Part shown: one piece after another, positions 26,418 through 36,900 of the stretch
Layout: the number at the start of each line of letters is the position of its first letter
Numbering within the stretch: the first letter of the stretch is position 1
Assembly (NCBI GenBank): GCA_963758025.1
Contig: CAVWUA010000027.1
Coordinates: 1-64,000, forward strand
Source: CAVWUA01 sp963758025
GTDB lineage: Bacteria > Planctomycetota > Planctomycetia > Isosphaerales > Isosphaeraceae
Reading direction: 5' to 3'
Length of the DNA stretch: 64,000 nucleotides
Notes under the pieces: model-generated
Told to the model about the DNA's origin: nothing
The model's database searches: none
What the model saw: the letters and a program-made list of their open reading frames with translations, nothing else
Program-made: the position numbers and the translations under genes

Positions 26418-27692
26418 ATGACCACGAAACGAACGCCTCTGTGGGTGGATGGCGAGATCGTGCTGCGGCCCCGAGATCCGCGAGGCCACGCCGGGCCGAT
26501 CCAGCGGATCGTCCGGCCGTATGCGCTGATCGGCCGTTCCGAGGAGATGGACGTGCGGATCGACACCGCGGACGCCAGCGCCCGGCATGTGTATCTGCAC
26601 CTGGACCGCCGGGGCCTGTTCGCCGTGGACCTGGCCACCCGCACGGGGACCCGCTTCGGCGGCGAGGCGGTCAGCTCCTCCTGGCTCCGCCCGGGCGACT
26701 CCCTCGAGGTCGCCGGCTGGGCGGTCGAGATCCTGGGCGTGCGGATCGCCGGCACGTCGCGGGAGGACCTCGCCAACCCACCAAGCGACAACGCCGCCGG
26801 CCCCCTGGCCGACTCCACCGGCGCCCCCTTGGCCCACGTCACCCTGCGCCCCTCGCGAGACTACCGGCCGTTCTGGACGGTCAATTCCGAACTGGTGTTT
26901 CTCGGCCGCTCCGCCGCCTGCGGCATTCAGCTCGATGGCGCCCTTACCGCGCGCATCCATTGCGCCCTGGTGCGCACCGCGACGGCGGCCTACATCGCCG
27001 ACCTCAGCGGCCGGGGCCTGCGGCTCAACGGCCGGCTCGTGCGGCATGCCGTCGCGCTCGCGCACCGCGATCGGCTGACCATCGGCGCGGAACGATTCAC
27101 GGTGCAACTGGAACCGGCCGTCACGCCGGGCACGGGGCTGGCCCGACAGTCGCCCCCCACGCCCGACAGGGACGACGCGATCCCCACCCAGATCGCCGCG
27201 CGGGACCAGCCCGGCGCGTGGCTTTCCGCCAGCCCCCACGCGGCCCTGCCCCCCGAACTGGCGGGCCTGCCTCCCGAGCAAGCTCAGACGGCCCTGTTCG
27301 CCTGGATGATGGGCCAGATCCAGGCCACCCAGAGCGAGATGCTCCGCCGCCAGGACGAGTTCCGCCGCGAGGTCGTCCTGGCCGTCCGCGTCTTGCACGA
27401 GGACCACGAGCAGACCCTCGAACAGCACCACGCGCAGGTCGAGCAGATCCAGCAGGAGCTTCACGCCCTGCGTGAGGACATCCGCCAGCGTTTCGCCGCC
27501 ACGCCCCCTGCCGCCTCCCCGCCGAGCCTCCCCAAGCCCCCCCCGCTGAAGGTCCCCCCCGCCGAGTCCTCACCGGGCAACCCCCAGGACGCCACCTCCT
27601 GGCTCCTCGACCGCCTCAACACCCTGGAGCAGCAGAACCAATCCTCCTGGAAGTCCCTCCTGAACCGCCTGGGCAACAATCCCCGCCGTTGA
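26418..27692 (+). CDS. Double FHA-domain protein with coiled coil
   Basis: A 424-residue cytoplasmic protein. Two forkhead-associated domains are visible. The first, residues ~28-107, has YALIGRSEEMDVRI, SARHVYLHL and GTRFGG; the second, ~150-235, has LVFLGRSAACGIQL, ARIHCALV and GLRLNG. FHA domains bind phosphothreonine peptides. A coiled coil at ~295-355 (QSEMLRRQDEFRREV, QVEQIQQELHALRED) is followed by a Pro-rich linker and a short C-terminal helix. No kinase or phosphatase is adjacent, so the phospho-partner is unknown; the Wzc-like kinase in the window is a tyrosine kinase and not an expected partner. The ribosome site is weak. A hairpin terminator lies 190 bases downstream. Confidence 0.85.
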   Translation: MTTKRTPLWVDGEIVLRPRDPRGHAGPIQRIVRPYALIGRSEEMDVRIDTADASARHVYLHLDRRGLFAVDLATRTGTRFGGEAVSSSWLRPGDSLEVAGWAVEILGVRIAGTSREDLANPPSDNAAGPLADSTGAPLAHVTLRPSRDYRPFWTVNSELVFLGRSAACGIQLDGALTARIHCALVRTATAAYIADLSGRGLRLNGRLVRHAVALAHRDRLTIGAERFTVQLEPAVTPGTGLARQSPPTPDRDDAIPTQIAARDQPGAWLSASPHAALPPELAGLPPEQAQTALFAWMMGQIQATQSEMLRRQDEFRREVVLAVRVLHEDHEQTLEQHHAQVEQIQQELHALREDIRQRFAATPPAASPPSLPKPPPLKVPPAESSPGNPQDATSWLLDRLNTLEQQNQSSWKSLLNRLGNNPRR

Positions 27693-27883
27693 ACGTCCGC
27701 GTCCCCCTCCGGCCGCGCCTCGCCACGCCGGGAAGCGGTCTCGGGAAAACGGTCGTTCAAGGAGATCCGCTGGTCTCTGCCGTCAAGGGGCAACCGACCT
27801 ATAAGCGGCCTTTATGTCAGGAATCCCTGCATGTTGGTGTGAATATTCGGTGGAAACTGATTAACTCCTCCATGCGCAACGAT

Positions 27884-27926
27884 GACGGCGGCGGACATTC
27901 CTTTCGGGGGAACGTCCGCCGCCGTC
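27884..27926. terminator. Hairpin terminator between convergent FHA and giant genes
   Basis: A perfect 13-bp stem (27884-27896 with 27914-27926) with a 17-base loop. It is positioned to end both the FHA transcript and the minus-strand giant gene. Confidence 0.7.
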
Positions 27927-27954
27927 GTGGTGTGGTTGGTACGCCCGGTTTGGA

Positions 27955-30900
27955 TCAGCCGTGATGGTTCCGGAGCCAGGTGAGCAGCCGGAAACGATTC
28001 TTCAGGGCCTCCGCTGAAATGCTCTCCCGGACGCGCCTCCGCTGAAGCACGCGCTGCAAGACGGTCGGGAGGACCGTGGATTGAGCCGGTTGGCTGGGAC
28101 TCGAGGGCTGGACCGAATCCTGAGATTCGGTCTTCGCCGGAGTCGGGGCGATCGCGGTTGTCGGCGTGACGGTGGTGTCTGGCAAGGCGGCGCTGTGGAG
28201 CGACGCACCCGACGCCGGCGCCGAGGCGCCGCTGAATCGGGCGACCGAGACCGTCTGCGGCTTGCGGAACCGTAGCGGCGTGGGGATCGCCAGATCACTG
28301 TTTCCGGCGCCGAACGAGGTCTTGCGCGGGCCGGCCGTGGACTGGTAGATGAACCACTGCGCCGTGTCGGGCCGGTACACGGCGATGTCGGTCTTGCCGT
28401 CGCCGTCGTAGTCGGACGGCGCGGGTTGATCGTGATTGGGTGCTCCGAACTGGACCCGGCGCGGGCCGGCCGTGGTCTGCCGGAGGAACCACTCGGAAGT
28501 TGTCGGCCGGTACACGGCGATGTCCGCCTTGCCGTCACCGTCGAAGTCGCCCGTTACGGGCACATCGAGCCGAGCCGCCCCGAACTGGATCTTGTCATTG
28601 GGCACCCCAGCCTTGCTGTGGGTGATGTACCAGGTGGCCGTCGCGTCGTCGTACACGGCGATGTCGGCCTTGCCGTCGCCGTCATAGTCGGCCGGCATGG
28701 GTGTGCCGCCGGTGATCCCCGCCGCCGGAACCGCCTTGGGGCCAGCCGTGGACTGGAGGAGGAACCATTCGCCGGTCATCGGCCGGTACACGGCGATATC
28801 GGCCTTGCCGTCGCCATCGAAGTCGGCCGGCGCGGGCACGTCCATACCGGGCCAGCCAAACTGTTGCACCAAGGGGCCTCCGGTGGATTGCGAGATGAAC
28901 CACTCGGAGGTCGTCGGCCGGTACACGGCGATATCGGCCTTGCCGTCGCCATCGAAGTCGTGGCCTTGCAGCGGGATGTCCACGTTCGCCTGACCGAACG
29001 GCACGGGAATGTTGCCCGCCGTGGACCGGCTGAGATACCACGTGCCGTTGCTGGGCCGGTACACGCCGATGTCCGCCTTACCGTCGTTGTCGTAGTCGTT
29101 AACGACCGACGTGATCTTCAGGTTCAGCGTGTTGCTCGGCGGTCCCTGGTTGCCGGCGGCGTCGCGCACCCGGACCTGAAGGGCGATCTCGCCGTTGACC
29201 AGGTCGCTGGGCAGTTGCACCACGTAGTCGCCGCCGACGGGCGAGGCCGTCGTGCTGGCCAGGAGATTGCCCGAGGTGGTGACCAGATCGACGAAGACAC
29301 CCGGCTCAGCCTTGCCGACGAACCGGGGCCGCCGCACGACTGTCGTGGTGTCCGTCTTGTCGCCCGTGTTATCGACATCCAGCAGGGCCAGCGTCGGGGT
29401 GATCGTCGGCGACTGGGTATCGACCGTGACGACCAGCGGGTCCTTCGGATCGATTCCGCCCGGAGTCGGCGGGTTGCCCGGGATCTGGTCGCTGAGGTTG
29501 GTGTTGCCGGCGGCGTCGCGGGCCCGGGCATAGAGCCTGAGAACCTGCGTCGAATTCGCGGGCAGCAGGGTCGGGTACTGGATCACGAACGTGCCATCGG
29601 CCGCGACCTTCACGTTGGACGTCTCGCCATTGACCAGCACGGCGCCGGTCGTGGCATTGATCAGGTCGATGAACAGGCCCGGTGTTCCCGTGCCGACGAA
29701 CCGCGGCTGACGGTTGTTGGTGATGTTATCACCCTTCGTTCCCGAGTCGTCGGCGCTGGACAGGGCGATCGTCGGCGCCTTGGGCATCTGGGTCTGGATG
29801 GTCAAGGTCAGCGCGTTGCTGGGTGCGCTGAGGTTGCCGGCGACGTCGCGGATCTGGACGCGGAAGACATAGGTATTGGCGATCAGATCCATATTCGGCT
29901 GGATGACGTACGTGCCGTTGGTCCCGACCATCGCCATGCCGACGATGTTGTTCGCCACGTCGATCAGTTCGACCTGACCGCCTGGTTCGCCCGTGCCGTT
30001 GAGGTGGGGCCGCTTCTCGTTGGTGATGTTATCACCCTTGGTCCCCGAGTCGTCGGCGGGGTCGAGCGTCGGCGCCTGTGGGCGTGACGGGGCGACCGTA
30101 TCGATTCGCACGGACAGAGGGTTGCTCAGGGACAGCACGCTGTCGCTGTTTCCGGCCAGGTCCACCAGCTTGACCCGGTACTGGTGGAGGCCATCGGGAG
30201 CCGGCCCGGGATCGGTGATCTGGCCGCCGCCGGTGCGCCGGGCCACCTCCGTGCCGTCACGCGTCAGAATGACCGTGGTCGTGGAAGGCTCGTTGGGGAT
30301 GGCGATGTCGAAGACCGGGCTGGTGACGCTGGTGATGTTGTCGGTGATGCTCAAGCCCGTGTCGCTCGCGTCGATCAGGTCGGGCGTGACCGTCGTGGCA
30401 TCGGGCGCCGTGGTATCCAGGGTGAACCGGAACTGGCCGATGTTGCCCTCGGTGCCGGCCTGGTCGATCGCCTGCACGCCGATGAGCTTCATGCCGTCGG
30501 TCGTGCCGTTGGGCAGGAAGTGGCCCGGACGCACCTGGACCGAGAAATGGCCGGCCGAGTCCGTCCAGTTGGCCGGAACGTCGGTCGTCGGGTCGCTCGG
30601 GTCGTAGCCGCCGATGATGACCGGATTGGTCGGGTCGGTCAGGTCGATCAGGCTGATCCGCACCGTGTTGCCGAAGGCGGTCTGCTCGCTGAGGCCCTTG
30701 ATGACCGGCTGGGTGACGTTGGTCACGTTGTCGGTGTTCGAGATGCCGCTATCGCTGCCGGTGGGGGCCGGCGCGGTCGGGCTGAGGGTCAGGGTTTTAT
30801 CGAAGATCAAGGGGGCCAGGCGGATCGCGAACGAGCCGCGGCCATAGGTCGAGGCGAGCAGGACGTTCGGCGAGTCGGGTGTGATGATCGGCCGGCCGTT

Positions 30901-33900
30901 GTCCGGGTTGATCACCCCCAGGGCGATGTCGAGGTCGGTGACTCCGACATTCGGCAGACCGCCGCCGAGGCCCGGCGGGTTCGGCGTGTTGTTCAGCGTC
31001 GATTCGGGGAACGGCGTCCAGGTCGCGCCGTTGTCCACCGAGCGATAGACACCGGCGTCACCTCCGGCGTAGAGCACCGGGTGCGTCGGGCTGTTGGGGT
31101 TGGTGGGATCGTCGGGGATGGCGTATCGCCAGTCGGCGACGAGCGAGTTCAGAGCGCCGAGCTTGGTGTCCGTCATGTTCGGATCACCGAAAATCGGGTT
31201 GATGATGCTGAACAGGTTGCCGGTGATGTCCGTCCAGACGGGGTTGGCCGCGACCGAATCGGTCGTGTGGTGTACGCCAAGCGCGGTCAGGACATACGCC
31301 TCGTGGCTGCCGCGGGTCGGGTTGGTGACGATCGACCGGACATCGGCGCCGCCGTCCAGCAGATCGACGCTCTGGAACCAGGCGTTGCCCGCGCCGCCGC
31401 CACCGCCGGTCTGGGTGACATAGACGGCACCGCCCTGCGTGCCGACATAGATGAAGTTGTCGAGGTTGCCCACGCCGCCGGGTCCGTTCGGGTCAGGCGC
31501 GCCGAAGGCCAGGGCGTTGTAGCGGAAGTAAGCGCCGAGGGTCGTCGGGTCATTGAAGACATTCGGATCACCGATGACCGACCAGAAGACGCCCTGGTTC
31601 TCCGTGCGGAAGACCCGCCCATCCGCCGATCGGATAATGATCTGATTGCTATTGAGCGGGTTGATGGCGAAGTTGCCCGCGCGACCGACGGGCCATTGCG
31701 GGTCGAGCGTGCCGCCGCTGGACTGCAACAGGCCGAGGGTGCGGCCGACGCCGCTGCCGTTCTGCGGCAGGTCCACCTGGAAGAATTCGGAGGCGACGGG
31801 AATCGTCGCCGGCGTGAGGTAGCGGTACGAGGTGCCGCTGCCTTGCTGGTCGGTCGCCACGCCGCCACCCGAGCCTTGCGGATTGGTGGCGAAGTCGGTC
31901 CAGCCAAGCTGGCCGTAGTCGGCCGAGCCGGGGGTGATCACGCCCGGCTGGGAAACCGGCGAGCCGTTGAGGTCCGACTCACCGTAGAACAGGGCCTGCG
32001 CGATCTGCGCCGAGGCGCCGGTCGGCTGCGAGGCCCCGTAGTAGAACTGCGTGATCTGAAGGTTGCCATTGCGCGATGGGGTGGGCAGATCCGCCGTGCC
32101 GATGCCGAAGCTGAGCGTGCCGTCGGGCAAGACGACGCCCGAGTACACCCCCTGGTCGTCGCCGAAGATCAGACGAGAATGCCCGGTCAACGGGTCGCGC
32201 AGCGCCACGACTTCGTGCTGATTGGTCGTCCCGCCGATGATGTCGGTCGAGAAGTCCAGCGGAATCCAGGTGATGCCGCTCCCCTGGTTGTTGAACCGGG
32301 CGCTGTTGCTCACGATGATCGTCGCGCCGGCCAGGAACGGGTTCAGCGGGTCGCGGATCAGGTTGAAATACGGCACCGAACCGCGCGGGAAGAGCGGGTT
32401 ACCCAGGGCGTCTTTGTCGTAGATCCGCGGTGGTGTGCTGTTGTTTCCGCTCGGACGCTTCAGGCTGAGCGGGCCGGTGGTGGACAGCTCCAGCGAGGCC
32501 GCGCTGTCGGTGTAGCTGGAGGTGTTGTCGAAGGGGACCAGAGCGTGCGGGTCGGACAGCTTGGTCGTGTCGATTCGCAGGAGACCCGAGAGCTGCCCGC
32601 CGCCCGTGCCGCCGAAGTACACGACCGCCGGGTCGTTCGGATCGACGATCAGGCTGATGTTGTAACTGCCCGTGCCGTTGGTCACGTCGTATTCGGTCGT
32701 CCGCGGGTTCGTGCTGTCCTGGGTGGGGTCGTTCGTCGGGACGCCGTAGAGGTTCGGCCGCAGGCTGGGGATCTCGACCTGGGTCCAGTTCTGGCCGAAG
32801 TCCTTGGTGACGTACAGGGTGCCGGTGGACCCCACCGCGGCGTAGAGCCAGCCTTGATACTGCACTTCCTGAACCGGGCCGGTCCAGGACGTCGGCTGGG
32901 GCTTGGCCAGAACGATGCGGCCCTTCGCGCCGTTGGGCGTGTCGGGCGGGTTGGTGACCGGAATCGGCGGGTAATTGACGACCTCGGAGTCCCGGATCAA
33001 GGGATCGCCGACGCCGCCGGCCATCAGGTTCCACGTCTGGCCGCGGTTGGGGCTGAGGAATACCCCCTCGCCGTTGAACCCGGCATAGAGGATCTGCAGG
33101 TTCCCGCCGGGGGCGCCGGTGCCGCTGGCCTGGTCCAGGACGATGTCGGTCGCCTCGCCGGCGCGCATCTGCTCCCAGGTCTTGCCCGTATCGAGACTGC
33201 GCCAGATGCCCCCCTGCCTTCCCGGCAGGGTCGGATTGTCACCGCTCAACGCGGCGTAGATGATCACCTTGCCTTCGACCGACGGCTTGGGATCGACCGC
33301 GACCTTGTACGACGTCGTGCCGTAGAAGGCGTGGTTGCGCAGTGGCGAGTTGAACGGCAGCGGGTTGCCGCTCGCATCGACATTGGTCGTGCTGTCCATC
33401 AGGTTCCAGGTCGCGCCGCCGTCCTCGGAGATCAGGAAGCCGACACCGGCGGCCGTGCCGGCGAGAGGCACGCCGTTGTACGTGTCTCCCTCGCCGGTGG
33501 CGGCGATGACGACCGACTGGTTCGGGTCGTTGTTGCGGCCGAAGACGGTGATGCTGCCGATGTTGATGCCGAGGGTCGGACCGAAGTCGGTCAGGGGGAT
33601 CCAGGTCGGCCCTTCCGGGTCGGTCGTGAGGAAGTTCAGCGTCTTCCAGACGCCGCCGGAGGCCCCCGCGGCATAGACGGTATTGCCCGACGGGTCCGAC
33701 GGATCGACCGAGATCCCGCCGATCCGGCCGGAGTTCGCCTGGCCGTTGATCGCCGCCGGGCCGACGGCCGTCCAGGTGCTGCTGGCCAGGGGGTTCGTCG
33801 GGTCCATCGTGAAGATGCGGAAGTTCGACGAGACGCGGTCGGCCACCGGCTCGCCCAGGCCCGAGCCGGTCTCCGGCTTCTGGAACGTCAAGGACCAGCC

Positions 33901-36900
33901 GGTGATCGTCCCGGTGTTGCCGCTCTGCGTGTCCTCGACCTCCAGGGTCCACGTGCCGTTGACGTTCTTGCCGATCAGGTCGCTGAGCGGCTGCTGCGGG
34001 TTGAACCGGCCGAAGAACGGCGGGCCGCCGTTCTGGATCGGCGTGGAGGCGTTGTCGTCGAACGTCGTGTTGGTGAAGTTGGCGCGGGTGCCGGTCGTGC
34101 CGATGTTGGTGAACAGCCGCACGCGCGTCCCGTCCGGCGCGACGAGGGTCGCCACCAGGTCCGGGTCGTTCGGGTGCTGGATGTTCAAGGTCAGGGTGAC
34201 GCCCGCCAGCAGGAAGCTGTCCTGGATCGTCAGGGTGGACGTGCCGGTCTTCAGGTCGGGAATCGCCGCCGGTACGTCGGTGGAGCGGTAGGTCACCGTC
34301 GGCGCCGGCGTGGCGGTCAAGGACCAGCCATTGAGGATCCCGGTGCCGCCGTTGGGGTTCGTGTCGGTGATCTCCAGCTTCCAGAGGCCCGCCAGGTCCT
34401 TGCCGTTGAGGATGGACAGCGCCTGGATGGGCCGGTACGACCCGGCGAACGGCGCCGTGCCGCCGACGATGGAGTTGCTCGCGGCGTCGTCGAGCGTCGT
34501 GTTCAGGAAGTTCTGCCCGTTGCCGCCAACGCCCGTGAAGAGCGTCACCCGCGTGCCGTCGGGCGCGATCAGCACGGCCGTCAGGTCGGAGTCCCGGGTG
34601 TGGCTGATATTCAGGTTGAGCCTCAGAGAGGCGATGTTGAACACGCCGTTGGTGTTGATCGTCAGGTTCGAGACGAGCGGCACGCCGCTGTTGTTGGGGA
34701 TCGAGGCGGGCAGGTTCGACGCGGTGTAGGTCATCGTGGTCGCCGGACCGCTCTGGGCACCACCCCGCAGCAACGCCACGCCGGCGTTCTGGTTCGTGTC
34801 CACCTTGCCGCCGCTCTTCGACTGGATGTCCGAGCCCAGCTCCACGGTGTACGTGCCGCTGAGCTGCTGCGACGGGAACTCGACGCGGAAGCTCCGCGCG
34901 GTGGCCGTGGACGGATTGGCGGGCGTGGCGACGAGCGACCAGTTGTCCAGCGAGCCGCCGCTACCGTTGCCGTTGCTCGCGTCGCTGACCTCCAGGGTCC
35001 ACGTGCCGGAGAGGTCCATCCCGTTGAAGGCCGAGAGCGCCTGGAACGGCTGGAACCGCCCGTTGTACGGCGCGCCGCCGAGGCTGAACGCGCCCGCCTG
35101 ATCGTCGAAGACCGTGCTGACGAAGTTCTTGCCCAGGGCCGTGTTCGGTCCCACGAGCGTGACCGTCACGCCGTTGTGCGTCAGCCGGATCGTCAGGTCG
35201 CCGTTGCGCGAGTGGGTCAGGCCGAGCTGGAGGTTCAGGTCGGCGATCGTGAACGGCGCGCCGGTATTGGGGACCGTGATCGTCGAGGTGGTCGTCTGGC
35301 CGTCGTTGATCGGCTTGTTGACCTGGGCCAGGGGGGCATTGAAGACCGGCGTGACGGTCGCCTTCGGCGTGGCTTCCAGCCGCCAGCTATTGAGCATCCC
35401 GGTCACGGCGTTGCCGTTGGCGTCGGTGATCTCCAGCGTCCACGTGCCCCGCAACTCCTTGCCGTCGAGGGCCGACAGCGCGCCACTCGGGCGGAACCGC
35501 CCGCTGAAGGGCGCGGTCCCCGAACCGATCGACACCGTGGCCTCGTCGTCGAAGATCGTGTTGTTGAAGTTCGCGCCGGTCATCCCGCCGACCCCCGAGG
35601 CGAGCGTCACCCGCGTGCCGTCGGGCGCGATCAGCACGACCGTCAGGTCGGAAACCTTGGCGTGGGAAATGTTCAACTGAACATTCATGTCGCCGATGCG
35701 GAACGACCCGTTGTCGTCGATCTTCAGGGTCGAGGACAGCGCGGTGGTCGGGCCGCCGGGAACGAGCGGGCCGTCGGGGATGTTCTGGACGGGGTTGGTC
35801 GAGGGGAAGACGCGCGGCCGGAGCAGATCGCCGGCCGGGCCCATCAGGCGGAGGATGTCCTCGGTCGTGAGGGAGCCGGGGACCATGTTGCGGTCGAAAT
35901 TCAGGTCCAGGGCGGAGACGGTCCGGTCGGTGGCCAGGTTATCGACGCTGGCCGTCGTGCCGGGGACCTGGGTGCTGATCGTGTGCGGGCCGGGCAGGAT
36001 CAGGGGCAGGGTGTCCTGATCGTAAGGGCCTCGCAGGACGATCGTGCCGTCGGCCTTCCGCTGCACGCCATTGACCGGCCGGGGCGCCGCGTACACGTCG
36101 CTGGGGGCCGCCGCCGCCGTGTCCAGGGGGGGCAGCTCGCCGGTGATCGCATTGGCGTCCTGGTCCATCAGGTTGCCCGGCGTGCCGACGACCGTCACGC
36201 CCGTGACGATCCCTGGCTGCACGTCGAGCGACCAGTTCACGAGGGAGCCCACGTCGCCACCCGCCTGGTCGGAAACCTCCAGTTGCCACGTGCCATTGAT
36301 CAGCAGGCCGTCGAGCACGTCGAGCGGCGCCTCGGGCCGGTACGACCCGGTAAACGGCGCCTGCGCGGTCGGATCGGCGATCGAGAGGCCCGCCTCGTCG
36401 TCGAAGGACGTGTTCGTGTAGTTGTCGCCGAAGGAGCCGTTCCGGCTCGACAGGAGAATGCGACGGCCATTGGGGGCGATCAGGGTCAGCACCAGGTCGC
36501 CGTCGAAGGTGTGCGTGATGTTGACGTTCACATTCAGGTCGCTGATGACCTGATTCGCGCTGAAGCTGTTGACGACGAGCGTTGAGGTGGTCGTGTTGAA
36601 GTCGGAGATCGGGCGCGGCGTGTCGGTCGAGGGAAGGGTCACGCGGTTGCCGCTCGGCGTCGTCTGGATGACCGTGCGCAGCGGCCCCCGGATGCGGTCG
36701 CTGATGTTCGGCCCGACGGCGTAGCTGTACGTGCCGATGGCGCTTCGCGGGGCGAACTTGACCAGGAACTGGGTGTAGCCGTAGCGGTTGTTCGGGTTGT
36801 CCGCGTTGCTCGTCGGCAGCGGCGTGACCGACAGGACCGGGACCGACCCGCCGGAGACGTTGCCGGGGGTGGTGTCGGTGAACAGGACCTGGACGTCGGC

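Noticed and set aside
30184..36585. A 2133-codon open frame on the plus strand, opposite the intact giant gene
   Set aside because: It is an antisense shadow caused by high GC at third positions. Its protein is Arg/Gly/Val/Asp-rich without domains, while the minus strand has clear P-domains and propellers.
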